Shown here: piece after piece, positions 23,455-32,095 of the stretch
How positions within the stretch are numbered: position 1 is the first letter of the stretch
Layout of the letters: each line of letters begins with the position of its first letter
Assembly (NCBI RefSeq): GCF_030757795.1
Contig: NZ_JAUQWH010000013.1
Location: forward strand, 29,347-93,346
Direction: 5' to 3'
Length of the DNA stretch: 64,000 bases
Source of the DNA: Actinoplanes oryzae
GTDB taxonomy: Bacteria; Actinomycetota; Actinomycetes; Mycobacteriales; Micromonosporaceae
Position numbers and translations under genes: made by a program
Notes under the pieces: model-generated
The model's database searches: none
The model's input: the letters and a program-made list of their open reading frames with translations, nothing else
Told to the model about the DNA's origin: nothing

Positions 23455-24099
23455 GTGCGGGTGGTGATCGCGGAGGACGGGCTGATCGTGCGGGAGGGGA
23501 TCGCCGGGATGCTGCGGCGGTTCGGGCACGAGGTGGTCGCCGCGGTCGGTGACGCGCCTGCGCTGCTGGCCGCCGTGCCGGAGCACCGGCCCGACGTGGT
23601 GGTGACCGACGTCCGGATGCCGCCCGGCTTCAGCGACGAGGGCCTGCAGGCCGCGATCGCCCTGCGCGCCGCCGATCCTGACCTGCCCGTGGTCGTTCTC
23701 AGCCAGTATGTGGAGCAGACCTACGCCGCCGAGCTCCTCGACTCGGGCCGCTCGGCGGGCGTCGGCTACCTGCTGAAGGATCGCATCGGCGAGGTGACCG
23801 AGTTCGTCGAGGCGGTCCAGCAGGTCGCCGCCGGCCGCACGGTGGTCGACCCCGAGGTCGTCCGCCAGCTCCTCGGCCGCCGCCAGGACCCCCTGCGCCG
23901 CCTCACCGCGCGCGAACGCGAGGTTCTCGCCCTCATGGCCGAAGGTCGCTCCAACGCCGCCATCGCCCGCACCCTGACCGTCAGCGAGGCCGCGGTCGCC
24001 AAGCACATCGGCAGCCTGCTCGCCAAGCTCGACCTCCCGCCCGGCCCCGACGACCACCGCCGGGTCCGCGCCGTCCTGGCCTACCTCCGCGACGGCTGA
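23455..24099 (+). CDS. NarL/LuxR-type response regulator
   Basis: A 214-residue regulator. The receiver domain has DE-type acidic residues at VVIAEDG, phosphorylation Asp in VVVTDVRMPPG, the Ser switch in VVVLSQYVE and Lys in GYLLKDRI. The LuxR helix-turn-helix is LTAREREVLALMAEGRSNAAIARTLTVSEAAVAKHIGSLLAKL. It follows its kinase by 25 bases. The start is a GTG (VRVVIAEDG). It probably binds the repeated GGTAkCGCCTGC motif upstream of the kinase gene and the exporter. Confidence 0.93.
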   Translation: MRVVIAEDGLIVREGIAGMLRRFGHEVVAAVGDAPALLAAVPEHRPDVVVTDVRMPPGFSDEGLQAAIALRAADPDLPVVVLSQYVEQTYAAELLDSGRSAGVGYLLKDRIGEVTEFVEAVQQVAAGRTVVDPEVVRQLLGRRQDPLRRLTAREREVLALMAEGRSNAAIARTLTVSEAAVAKHIGSLLAKLDLPPGPDDHRRVRAVLAYLRDG

Positions 24100-24569
24100 C
24101 CCCGCCGCCGCCGCCGACCCCGCCGACCCCGCCGACCCGGCTGACCCCGCCTCGGCCACGGCAGGCTCCGCCCGCCCCTCATGGCGAGTGCCGCCCGCGC
24201 CGGGTCGCAGTGAGTGCCGCCCTCGCCGGGTCGCGGTGAGTGTCGCTCATGCCTTGGCGACGGCGAGTTTCGCGCGACTCTCGGAGGCGGCGAGCTTCGC
24301 CAGGGCCGGGTTGCGCGTCGCGCCGGCCGGCTTGTCTGCCGCCTGGGCTCTCCCTCCGTGCGCTGCGGCACGGGACATCCGAGGCGCCGGCGGCCGGTGC
24401 GGGGTGGGTGGTGCGGGGCGGCTGTGCGGGGACGCCGGGCGTGTCGACGGCCGGCGTCCCTGGTCAGCGAGTCGGGCCTTGGTGAACGCTCGCGCGCTCG
24501 TCGTCTTCCCTCGTTGACCGTCGATGCCCCGCCGGTCGGGGTCACCGGGCGCGGCGCTGATCGTGGTGC
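24100..24569. other. Non-coding stretch with tandem repeats (24186-24248)
   Basis: About 470 bases between a response regulator gene and the end of the DUF1028 gene. It opens with a run of CCGCCGACC-like triplets (about 24100-24140). At 24186-24211 and 24212-24237 lie two 26-base copies of a unit starting GAGTGCCGCC and ending CGGGTCGC, followed by a partial third copy. The open frames here have low-complexity, Ala/Arg-biased translations without ribosome-binding sites, so I do not call a gene. Confidence 0.55.
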
Positions 24570-25418
24570 CTAGGCCCCGGTCCCGCGGAGCTGGGCGAGG
24601 ACCAGGGGGTCGATGGCGCCCGCGACGATGCGTTCCTCGAGGTTCTCGACGCCGGCCCAGGAGGCGAGGGCCTCGTCCAGCGCCTCGGGACCGGGGCCGG
24701 CGGGATGCCCGGCGGCGGCGAGCCGCTCGCGGACCTCGTCGCCCAGCGGACCGGTCAGGTCGAGCAGCGTCGCCGGGTCGGGGCGCTCGAAGTAGAGCGT
24801 GTGCATCTCCAGCAGCCGCGCCAGCTCGGTGACCGGGGCGGAGTGGTCGTCCACGCGCAGGTCGACGAGGACGTCGCTGGTACCCCCGTACCCGAGGCCC
24901 TTGGCGACCACCAGCAGGGCCGCACTCTGCCGCCCACGCCGGTCCCCGCCCGCGTCGTCGCCGGCCCGCAACGCGGCGAGCAGCCTGTACGCCAGGCGGC
25001 CGACCCCGGCGCCGGCGAGCCACGCCGCCTCCATCTTCTCGACGACCTGGGGGCCGGCGAGCATGTTGCCCTGGATGGCGTACCCGTCGCCGGCCGTGCC
25101 GCCCGCCCAGTCGTGGCAGGCGGCCCCGGTGAAGGTGGCGCCGGCGCCCGTGGGCCCGACCACGCCCACCTGTCGATGGTCCACCGGGCCGGCGTCCCCG
25201 GCCAGCAGCGCCGCCACCGTCTCGGTCGCGGCGACGCCGGTGCCCAGGAGGGCGAGGGCCTGCGGGCGGTAGGCCAGGTTGGCGTACGACTGGGTCGCCA
25301 CCGCCCCCACGTCGGCGAGCGCCGCCGGAACCGCCGCGCCCACGCCCAGGAACTTGCTGGCCACCGCCACACCCAGCGCGCCGCCGTCGGCCGAGCGCGC
25401 CACGATCGAGAACGTCAT
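24570..25418 (-). CDS. DUF1028 family protein (putative Ntn-type amidohydrolase)
   Basis: A 282-residue protein whose N terminus MTFSIVARSADGGALGVAVASKFLGVG and following GAVATQSYANLAYRPQAL are diagnostic for DUF1028. The family is predicted to adopt an N-terminal nucleophile hydrolase fold and has no firmly known substrate. The motif GYAIQGNMLAGPQVVEKM is also typical. The C-terminal 75 residues (LYFERPDPATLLDLTG.. ..ENLEERIVAGAIDPLVLAQL) match the peptidoglycan-binding-like tail seen in some members. It stands alone. Confidence 0.9.
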   Translation of the reverse strand: MTFSIVARSADGGALGVAVASKFLGVGAAVPAALADVGAVATQSYANLAYRPQALALLGTGVAATETVAALLAGDAGPVDHRQVGVVGPTGAGATFTGAACHDWAGGTAGDGYAIQGNMLAGPQVVEKMEAAWLAGAGVGRLAYRLLAALRAGDDAGGDRRGRQSAALLVVAKGLGYGGTSDVLVDLRVDDHSAPVTELARLLEMHTLYFERPDPATLLDLTGPLGDEVRERLAAAGHPAGPGPEALDEALASWAGVENLEERIVAGAIDPLVLAQLRGTGA

Positions 25419-25780
25419 GGGCGCACGTTAGCGGACTCGTAACACGCCGGGAGAACACTGGCGGCACGAGTGACTTTTCTCCGCCGTGCCCGCCGCCTGC
25501 CCTCGGTGCGGCCGGCCGCGAACCGGGCCCCGGCGTCCGCCCCCGCCGGTCGCCGGGCCCGGTTCCCGCCGCTGCGGGCGGGCCGGGTGATTGCCGGCAC
25601 GCGTCCCGCCCGCAGCTTTCGCCGCTTACAAGGGGTGGTCGCGGGCACGCGTCCCGCCGGTGGTCCGGATCAGCACCGAGCGCGGAAGGCCCTCATACGT
25701 CGTGGTTCCGAGCCGCTCACTGCCGAGGGCCCACCCGCACCCTCGGGGTCCACGGCCGGCGGAGCGGAACAGCGGGACGC
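25419..25780. other. Intergenic stretch with a strong hairpin (25520-25565)
   Basis: No convincing gene. The main feature is an inverted repeat, GAACCGGGCCCCGGCG at 25520-25535 and CGCCGGGCCCGGTTC at 25551-25565, pairing with a single bulge around a 15-base loop. A direct repeat GGCACGCGTCCCGCC occurs at about 25598 and again about 25653. The region lies downstream of rtcB and upstream of the DUF1028 gene. The hairpin has no U-run and could be a factor-independent stop, a processing site or a structured RNA. Confidence 0.5.
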
Positions 25781-26863
25781 TCATCGGTGCTTCCCGGCCG
25801 TCTTGTAGGTGACCAACGGCACCGTGACGGCTGTCGTCGTGGCGAGGCCGTGGCCGGTGAGGTCGGCGACGACCTGCTCGATCCGCTTGTACGCGCCGGG
25901 GGCCTCCTCGAACAGCAGCTGGCGGTCGCCGCAGACGACGTGCGAGCCGAGGGGCGTACGGCGGAGCTCGTCGACGGTGTGCTTGGCCTTGTTGCGCCGG
26001 AGCGCGTCGGAGCGCGACATCTTCCGCCCGGCCCCGTGCGCCACGGACCAGTTGGCCTCCGCCGGGGCGTGCGTCCTCATGAGGTACGAGCGGGTGCCCC
26101 GGGTGCCGGCCACGAGCACGTCGCGCCCGTCGCCGTTCGCCGCGCCCTTGCGATGCAGGTAGAGGCCGTCCCGCAGCTCGACCGAGTTGTGGCATTCGTC
26201 GACGATCGCGGGCTGAGCGGCTGCCCCGAGCGCGGCGGCGACCCGCGCGGCCATGAGGCGGCGGTTCAGCGACCCCCACCGTACGGCCTCATCGTGCCGC
26301 GTCAGGTAAGCAGCGACATCCGGAGCCGGCCCGGCGCCGTGCACTTCCGTGTGGGCGCGCAGGATCCGTTCGCCGAGTCCGCGCGAGCCACTGTGGACGA
26401 TGAGTACGAGGTCGGTCCGCGCGACGGGGTGTGCGCTGTCGTGCACCTCGTCGACCCGGGCGAGCTCGACGAAGTGGTTGCCCCGGCCGACGGTGGCGAG
26501 CTGGTCGGCGTACCCGGCGGGAAGCTCCTCGTCGATCAGGTCCGCCGCCTCGCCGGGGTCGAGCGGGCGGTCGAGGTCGGGGAAGCGGGCCGCGAGGCGC
26601 TCGGGCACGGGCCGCTTGAGCCGGATCGGGAAGACCGCGATGCCGCACCCGATGTCCGAGCCGACCAGGAAGGGATAGAGAACCCGCGACAGCATGGCCG
26701 CCCCGATGGGTGCTCCCTTGCCGGGATGCAGATCCGGCATGCCGGCGACGTGCACCATCCCGTCGAGCGCGGCCACCTGATGGCACTGGTCGCGGGCGGC
26801 GGACTCGATCCAGCTCGAAGCGCCGGCGAAGATGGCGACGGAGGCGGGGGATTTCTCGGACAA
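25781..26863 (-). CDS. rtcB: RtcB-type RNA ligase
   Basis: A 360-residue RtcB family protein, which seals 2',3'-cyclic phosphate and 5'-OH RNA ends using GTP and manganese. All key residues can be seen: Asp and Cys in VGSDIGCGIAVF, Asn-His in GRGNHFVEL, His in VHSGSRGLG, His in DECHNSVEL and the guanylylated His in SVAHGAGRKMSR. It is about 50 residues shorter than E. coli RtcB, matching the shorter branch seen in many actinobacteria. The start appears to be TTG (MSEKSPAS) with GGAAAGAG eight bases upstream; no ATG or GTG lies before the conserved part. No archease or rtcR gene is adjacent. Confidence 0.92.
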   Translation of the reverse strand: MSEKSPASVAIFAGASSWIESAARDQCHQVAALDGMVHVAGMPDLHPGKGAPIGAAMLSRVLYPFLVGSDIGCGIAVFPIRLKRPVPERLAARFPDLDRPLDPGEAADLIDEELPAGYADQLATVGRGNHFVELARVDEVHDSAHPVARTDLVLIVHSGSRGLGERILRAHTEVHGAGPAPDVAAYLTRHDEAVRWGSLNRRLMAARVAAALGAAAQPAIVDECHNSVELRDGLYLHRKGAANGDGRDVLVAGTRGTRSYLMRTHAPAEANWSVAHGAGRKMSRSDALRRNKAKHTVDELRRTPLGSHVVCGDRQLLFEEAPGAYKRIEQVVADLTGHGLATTTAVTVPLVTYKTAGKHR

Positions 26864-27091
26864 AACGGACGCTCTTTCCGTGATTGACGAAGTGCTGCAA
26901 ACGGGGCGCCTCAGGCGGGCAGGTCAGAACGTCATGCGAAGACGGTCGCCTGTCGGCGGCCCCGCCGCAACGCCTTTTCGGTGCGGCCCCGCCGCGGCGG
27001 CCCGGTCCGGGAGGAGGTCGCTTCGTGTGATGCGGCGCGCAGGGTGGCGTGCGGACGGGGCGACGGGATCGGGACGAAATACGCTGGGACG

Positions 27092-28306
27092 GTGAGTGCT
27101 GTGGGTGAGACGGTGGCGGGCGTCGTCGGTGGGCGGATCGCGTACGAGGACGGGCTGGACCTGCTCACCGTCGCCCCCGCCGCGGAGGTCGATCCGGTGC
27201 TCGCCGCGGCGTTGTTCGATGCCGCCGGGCGGCTGTTCCGGGGCGGGTGGCAGCCCGTCGAGCTGCACCGCGTCGTCGCTCGCCGGGGTGACCCGGCCGC
27301 CGCGCCGCTGATCGCGGATGCCACTGCCGCTCATCTCCGGGGCTTCCCGGCCCGGTCGGTCGATGCCCGGTGGCAGGAGCAGGCCGACGAGATCGGGGCG
27401 AAGTTCTGGTGGGGTGACGATGTCACCTACCTTGCCCAGGTCACGCGGCACCGCCGGGCCGATCGGGTGACCCTGATCGATGCGGTGCTCGGGACGCTCC
27501 GGGTCCTCGCGGCGCTGCCGCCCATCGAGACGCTCCTCCCGCCGCCCGGTCAGGCCGCCCGCGGCGGGCACACCGGCTCGGCCGGCAAGCCGGGCAAGGG
27601 CCCGGCGGCTCGGGGAGCGGCCGGCGGGCGGGCGGACAACGCGCTGCTCAATCGGGTTCGGGCGCTGCTGGCGAAGGCGGAGTCGACGACCTTCCCGGCC
27701 GAGGCCGAGGCGTTCAGCGCCAAGGCTCAGGAGCTGATCTCGAAGCACAGCCTCGACGAGGCGGCGCTCGCCGGGGACGGCGGCGCGGGCGCGACGGTGA
27801 CGCCCTTCGCGCGGCGGGTGGGAATCGACCATCCGTACGAGACGGAGAAGGCCTCGCTGCTCGACGCGGTGGCCCGGGCGAACCGGTGCCATGTGGTGTG
27901 GTCGCCGGAGTTCGGGTTCGCGACGGTCTTCGGCTTCGAGGCGGACCTGGCCGCCGTCGATCTTCTGCAGGCTTCGCTGCTCGTCCAGGCCCACCGGGCG
28001 ATGTCGCGCGCCGAGCCGCCCGGCGGCAAGGCGGGGCGGGCGCGGCTTCGGGCCTTCCGGCAGTCTTTCCTGGTCGGCTATGCCGTGCGGATCGGGGAGC
28101 GGCTCGCGGAGGCCGACCGGGCGGCGCTGGCCGAGGCGCGGGACGCGGCGTCGTTGCTCCCGGTGCTCGCCTCGCGCGACGTGCAGGTGCGGGAGGCGAG
28201 GGACAAGGCCTTCCCGCGTACGGTCCGGGGGCGCGGCTTCCGCGTGGACAGCGAAGAGGGCTGGGAGTCCGGCCGGAGCGCAGCCGACCAGGCGACCCTG
28301 CGTTGA
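27092..28306 (+). CDS. DUF2786 domain protein
   Basis: A 404-residue protein. Residues from about 185 (ALLNRVRALLAKAESTTFPAEAEAFSAKAQELISKHSLDEAAL, quoted here only as a landmark by its ends ALLNRV and DEAAL) match DUF2786, a helical motif seen in phage and plasmid proteins. The N-terminal half (VGGRIAYEDGLDLLTVAPAAE to LLPPPGQ) and the C-terminal half (ASLLDAVARANRCHVVW.., LRAFRQSFLVGYAVRIGERL) are conserved among actinobacteria but have no known function. The GTG at 27092 is the best start. It is divergent from rtcB across 228 bases; whether they act together is unknown. Confidence 0.8.
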   Translation: MSAVGETVAGVVGGRIAYEDGLDLLTVAPAAEVDPVLAAALFDAAGRLFRGGWQPVELHRVVARRGDPAAAPLIADATAAHLRGFPARSVDARWQEQADEIGAKFWWGDDVTYLAQVTRHRRADRVTLIDAVLGTLRVLAALPPIETLLPPPGQAARGGHTGSAGKPGKGPAARGAAGGRADNALLNRVRALLAKAESTTFPAEAEAFSAKAQELISKHSLDEAALAGDGGAGATVTPFARRVGIDHPYETEKASLLDAVARANRCHVVWSPEFGFATVFGFEADLAAVDLLQASLLVQAHRAMSRAEPPGGKAGRARLRAFRQSFLVGYAVRIGERLAEADRAALAEARDAASLLPVLASRDVQVREARDKAFPRTVRGRGFRVDSEEGWESGRSAADQATLR

Positions 28307-28400
28307 TCACCAGGAGACCGCACCGCGGTTCGCTTGCCCGGCTCGGGGGCGCCGGCTGTGCGATCGGTGCTGGACCGCTCGGTGGCTTCCGGCCGGGCGG

Positions 28401-28757
28401 TTACGAGTCGCAGGTCCAGGCCGGCCGGCTGACGAGGGCGATGACTTCGTCGAGGCGTACGCGGGCCTGGGTCATCTCGGCGATCTGGGCGTCCAGGCGT
28501 TCGCGCTCGGCGGTCAGCATGGCCCGGGAGCGGGGCGAGCATTTCGCCTCGAGCAGGGGCAGGAGGTCGGCGATCACGCGGCTGGACAGGCTGGCGGCGA
28601 AGCCCCAGCGGATGATGCGGACGCGGCCCACCGCGGAGTCGGCGTAGCGGCGCCGGCCGGCCGAGTCGCGGTCGGCCGTCAGCAGCCCCTGCTCCTCGTA
28701 GTAGCGCAAGGAGCGGACGCTCGCGCCGGTGCGGGCCGCCAGCTCGCCGATGCGCAT
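28401..28757 (-). CDS. MerR-family transcriptional regulator
   Basis: A 118-residue MerR protein with the winged helix MRIGELAARTGASVRSLRYYEEQGLL, then RRRYADSAVGRVRIIRWGFAASL, and a C-terminal dimerisation helix with DAQIAEMTQARVRLDEVI. A single Cys near the end (AWTCDS) could be part of a sensor but no metal-binding set is evident. Divergent from an F420/NADP-type reductase gene 87 bases away, which is its probable target together with itself. Confidence 0.92.
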   Translation of the reverse strand: MRIGELAARTGASVRSLRYYEEQGLLTADRDSAGRRRYADSAVGRVRIIRWGFAASLSSRVIADLLPLLEAKCSPRSRAMLTAERERLDAQIAEMTQARVRLDEVIALVSRPAWTCDS

Positions 28758-28844
28758 CTATGACCACCGCCACATTCCCCGGGACCTCACATCAATGGCA
28801 GCTCCTAGCGTAGCCAGCACGACTTCCCACGGACGGAGCTTGGC

Positions 28845-29609
28845 ATGGCGGGAACACTCGGCATCATCGGCAGCGGCACCATCGGGTCCGCCATCGCTCG
28901 CAGCGCGGTCGGCGCCGGCCGGCAGGTGGTGATCAGCAACTCGCGCGGGCCGGAGACGCTCGGCGCCCTGGTGGCGGAGCTGGGGCCGCTCGCCCGGGCG
29001 GCCACCCCGGCGGAGGCGGCGGAGGCGGGCGATCTCGTCGTCGCCACGATTCCGCTCGCGCACTACGAGCAGCTGCCCCGGGAGGCGCTGGCCGGCAAGA
29101 CGGTGATCGACACCATGAACTACGCGCCGGCCGTGACGGGGTGGGCGCGCCCGGAGCTGGACGCCGGCGAGCTGACCTCCAGCGAGCTGGTGCAGCGGTT
29201 CCTGGCCGGGTCGCAGGTGGTCAAGGCGTTCCACGACGTCAACGGGCGGGTGCTCGCGGAGTTGTCCCGCCCGGCCGGCGCCCCGGACCGCACGGCGCTG
29301 CCCGTCGCCGGTGACGACGCGGCGGCCAAGGCCCGGGTGGCGGAGCTGATCGGGGACTTCGGGTTCGACACCGTCGACGTCGGCGGCCTCGCCGAGAGCT
29401 GGCGGGCCGGGCCGAACACGCCGCTCTACTTCGAGGTGTTCGTGGGTGCGGTGCCGGCGGGGCTGAGCATGCCCGAGATCTACGCCTGGCTGGCCGCGGC
29501 GCCGCTGATCCCGGTGCCGGCCGCCGAGGTGGCGCGACTCGCCGCCACGACGCCCCGGCAGCCCGCGGGCTTCGACCCCGCCCTGATCGGCCGGGCGTTC
29601 CTCAGGTGA
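28845..29609 (+). CDS. NAD(P)-binding reductase of the NpdG/F420-dependent NADP reductase family
   Basis: A 254-residue Rossmann protein. The N terminus GTLGIIGSGTIGSAIARSAVGAG is the dinucleotide loop, followed by VVISNSRGPETL, a Ser/Arg pair that fits NADP binding, and VVATIPLAHYEQLP and KTVIDTMNYAP, as in F420H2:NADP oxidoreductases and pyrroline-carboxylate-reductase-like proteins. The C-terminal part (LAESWRAGPNTPLYFEVF) is conserved among actinobacterial NADPH-dependent F420 reductase-like proteins. Divergent from a MerR regulator, which probably controls it. It overlaps the next gene end by eight bases. Confidence 0.85.
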   Translation: MAGTLGIIGSGTIGSAIARSAVGAGRQVVISNSRGPETLGALVAELGPLARAATPAEAAEAGDLVVATIPLAHYEQLPREALAGKTVIDTMNYAPAVTGWARPELDAGELTSSELVQRFLAGSQVVKAFHDVNGRVLAELSRPAGAPDRTALPVAGDDAAAKARVAELIGDFGFDTVDVGGLAESWRAGPNTPLYFEVFVGAVPAGLSMPEIYAWLAAAPLIPVPAAEVARLAATTPRQPAGFDPALIGRAFLR

Positions 29610-30300
29610 GGACGCGGAACGGGGTGCCGTCGGGATCGGTGAGCGCGTAGCGGCCGTGGTCGTCCGGGCCGGAGACGAGCCGCGCGCCGAGAGAGACCAG
29701 GCGGTCGATGTCGGTGGCGGGTGCGGCGAGGTCGAAGGTGACGCGGTCCTCGCCCACGCGGGAGCCGTAGGGTGGACCGCCCCACGTCAGCTTCGTCCCG
29801 CCCGCGGGCGACTGGATCGCCGTCTCCTCGTCCTGGTCCCAGACCAGCGGCCAGCCCAGGGCGGCGCTCCAGAACCGGCCCACCTCCGGCGTGCCGTCGC
29901 CGGCGAGCGCCCCGATCAGGCCGGTGTCCTTGAGGAAGTTGTTGCCGGGCTCGATGACGTCGACCTCGTTGTCCTCCGGGTCGGCGAGCACCACGTGGCC
30001 CTCGTCGCCGGTCTGGCCGACATCCCAGTGCTTGCCGCCCAGGGCCAGGACGCGGGCGACCTTCTCCCGCTGGTCGTCGAGGGAGGTGCTGGTGAGGTCG
30101 AAGTGCGCGAGGTTCTGGACGGTCTTCGGCGTGGTGGTGCGCAGGAAGCGAAGGCGACAACCGCCGTCGGCGGAAGGCGCCAGCGCCGCGTCCGCGTGGG
30201 GGTCGTCGATCTCCGGCCGGCCCAGCAGCCCGGACCAGAAGCGGGCGAGCTCGGCGGGACGCAACGCCGCGAAGCAGATCGCGTCGAGTTGTGCGGTCAT
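29602..30300 (-). CDS. Two-module VOC family protein
   Basis: A 232-residue protein with two VOC modules in tandem. The first starts LDAICFAALRPAELARFWSGLLGRP and the second TGLIGALAGDGTPEVGRFWSAALGWPLVWDQDEETAI. Each ends with the expected Asp-Pro-Glu or Asp-Pro-Asp turn (VLADPEDNEVDVI and ALTDPDGTPFRVLT). The first module keeps the closing Glu; the second has a Thr/Phe, so at most one metal site per chain is likely. Substrate unknown. Confidence 0.85.
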   Translation of the reverse strand: MTAQLDAICFAALRPAELARFWSGLLGRPEIDDPHADAALAPSADGGCRLRFLRTTTPKTVQNLAHFDLTSTSLDDQREKVARVLALGGKHWDVGQTGDEGHVVLADPEDNEVDVIEPGNNFLKDTGLIGALAGDGTPEVGRFWSAALGWPLVWDQDEETAIQSPAGGTKLTWGGPPYGSRVGEDRVTFDLAAPATDIDRLVSLGARLVSGPDDHGRYALTDPDGTPFRVLT

Positions 30301-30366
30301 CGCCGCAGACTAAGACCGCGCCGGGGAGAGCGCAGCCGACTTATCGGCACCCGGGCAGCGCCATGG

Positions 30367-30388
30367 TTGTCACAAGGATCAATGACAA
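30367..30388. promoter_or_regulatory. Inverted repeat TTGTCA-N10-TGACAA
   Basis: TTGTCA at 30367-30372 and TGACAA at 30383-30388 form a 22-base dyad in the 179-base gap between the divergent VOC gene and the M1 peptidase gene. It is a candidate operator. It lies about 90 bases before the peptidase GTG; TTGTCA could also serve as a -35 element, but I see no matching -10. Confidence 0.4.
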
Positions 30389-30479
30389 ACCGGCAAATGA
30401 TCTCGATGAAGTTCGATAGGTTGCAGGCGACTTCACCCATGCGGGCCCCCGGGCCCGCCGGACGGAAGGACGTTCGACC

Positions 30480-31961
30480 GTGCGACGACTACTGGTGGCC
30501 GCGGCCGCCACCGCGCTCGTTCTCGCCGGAACGGGCACGCCCGCGCAGGCCGCCCCCGTGGACGGCAGCGCCGGGCTGGGCGACGTGTACTACCCGGACT
30601 ACGGCAACGGCGGGTACGACGTCTCCCACTACGACATCCGATTGCGCTACTGGCCCGACCAGGACCGGCTGACCGGCACGACCACGATCCTCGCCACCGC
30701 CGAGCAGGACCTGCGCTCGTTCCACCTCGACTTCGTGCTCGACGTGGCGTCGGTGCAGGTGAACAACCGGCCCGCCACCTTCCGCCGCGAGGGCGACCAC
30801 GAGCTGGTCGTCACGCCGGCCCGCACGCTGACGGCCGGGCAGGCGGTCACGATCGTGGTGCAGTACTCGGGCGTGCCGTCGAGCAAGGTGGCGGCGGGCT
30901 ACACCGCCTGGATCCGTACGCCGGACGGCGCGGCCGCCGTGGGCGAGCCGGAGGAGGCCTGGTGGTGGTTCCCCAGCAACGACCACCCGTCGGACAAGGC
31001 CACCTTCGACGTGTCGGTCGCCGTGCCGGACGGCGTCGAGGTGCTCAGCAACGGCGTGCAGCCGCGCGCCAACACCCGGGAGCTGCTCGGCTGGACCCGC
31101 TGGTACTGGCGCTCGCCGGACCCGCAGGCCACCTACCTCGCGTTCATCACCATCGGCCAGTACGACATCACGCGCGACGTGACGGCGGACGGCACCCCGG
31201 TCATCAACGCCTACTCGGAGCTGCTGCCGGACGACTTCGACGCCGCGGCCCGGGCCAGCGTCGAGCGTACGGCGGAAATCACCGACTGGGAGACCACGGT
31301 CTTCGGCCCGTGGCCCTTCAACGCGCGTGGCGGCGTCGTCACCCCGCCGAACACGCTGGGCTTCGCCCTGGAGAACCAGACCCGCCCGAACTACTCGGCG
31401 GCCTTCTTCCGCGGCGGCGCCAACACCTACGTCGTCGTGCACGAGAACGCCCACCAGTACTTCGGCGACTCGGTGTCCCTCGAGCAGTGGCGTGACATCT
31501 GGCTGAACGAGGGCTTCGCCAGCTACGCCGAGTGGCTGTGGTCGGAGAAGCAGGGCGAGGGCACGGCCGACGAGGTCTTCGACTTCGTCTACGCCACGGC
31601 CCCCGACGACGTGTGGAGCGTCCCGCCGGGCGACCCGGGCGTGCCGGACCTGTTCAGCAACTCCGTCTACGACCGCGGCGCCATGACCCTGCACCAGCTG
31701 CGCAAGACGGTGGGTGACGACGACTTCTTCACCATCCTGCGTACGTGGGTGGCCGACCACCGCCACGGCAACGCGACCACCGGCGAGTTCATCGCCCTGG
31801 CCGAGAAGATCTCCGGCCAGCAGCTCGACGAGCTGTTCCAGGCGTGGCTCTTCACCCCGGCGAAGCCCGAGGTCCGCACCGCCCTGCGCAAGGCCGCCCC
31901 GGCCGAGCCCAGGTCCTGGACCAGGATCCAGCAGGCCCACGAGCTCCTGCACAAGGACTGA
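30480..31961 (+). CDS. Secreted M1-family zinc aminopeptidase
   Basis: A 493-residue exported metallopeptidase. The signal peptide is MRRLLVAAAATALVLAGTGTPAQAA. The catalytic core has the exopeptidase-type motif GFALENQ and the zinc site H321-E-N-A-H325 with the third ligand Glu344 in WLNEGFAS. The final portion (SVYDRGAMTLHQLRKTVGDDDFF..) ends the M1 core and the protein lacks the large C-terminal helical domain of PepN, as is usual for the short secreted actinobacterial form. GTG start. A perfect hairpin follows the stop. Confidence 0.93.
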   Translation: MRRLLVAAAATALVLAGTGTPAQAAPVDGSAGLGDVYYPDYGNGGYDVSHYDIRLRYWPDQDRLTGTTTILATAEQDLRSFHLDFVLDVASVQVNNRPATFRREGDHELVVTPARTLTAGQAVTIVVQYSGVPSSKVAAGYTAWIRTPDGAAAVGEPEEAWWWFPSNDHPSDKATFDVSVAVPDGVEVLSNGVQPRANTRELLGWTRWYWRSPDPQATYLAFITIGQYDITRDVTADGTPVINAYSELLPDDFDAAARASVERTAEITDWETTVFGPWPFNARGGVVTPPNTLGFALENQTRPNYSAAFFRGGANTYVVVHENAHQYFGDSVSLEQWRDIWLNEGFASYAEWLWSEKQGEGTADEVFDFVYATAPDDVWSVPPGDPGVPDLFSNSVYDRGAMTLHQLRKTVGDDDFFTILRTWVADHRHGNATTGEFIALAEKISGQQLDELFQAWLFTPAKPEVRTALRKAAPAEPRSWTRIQQAHELLHKD

Positions 31962-31972
31962 CGCGTACGGTT

Positions 31973-31999
31973 CGGAGCCGCCTTCCCGCGGCGGCTCCG
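31973..31999 (+). terminator. Hairpin after the M1 peptidase gene
   Basis: CGGAGCCGCC (31973-31982) and GGCGGCTCCG (31990-31999) form a perfect ten-base stem with a seven-base loop, 11 bases after the stop. There is no T-run, as is common for high-GC intrinsic terminators. It lies between the peptidase and the convergent ROK gene, so it may serve both. Confidence 0.75.
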
Positions 32000-32095
32000 G
32001 ACCCGGCGACGCCCCTCAGGCGGCGCGAACTACGCGTCGCGAGACGCCACGCAATGCCTCGGCCGGCCGGGGGCCGGCGCGGCGGGACGGGGTCG

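Noticed and set aside
24188..24517. 109-residue forward frame in the repeat region
   Set aside because: No ribosome-binding site, Ala/Arg-rich translation, overlaps tandem repeats; no family recognised.
25470..25808. 112-residue forward frame upstream of rtcB end
   Set aside because: Includes a strong hairpin and a direct repeat, runs into rtcB antisense and shows no protein features.
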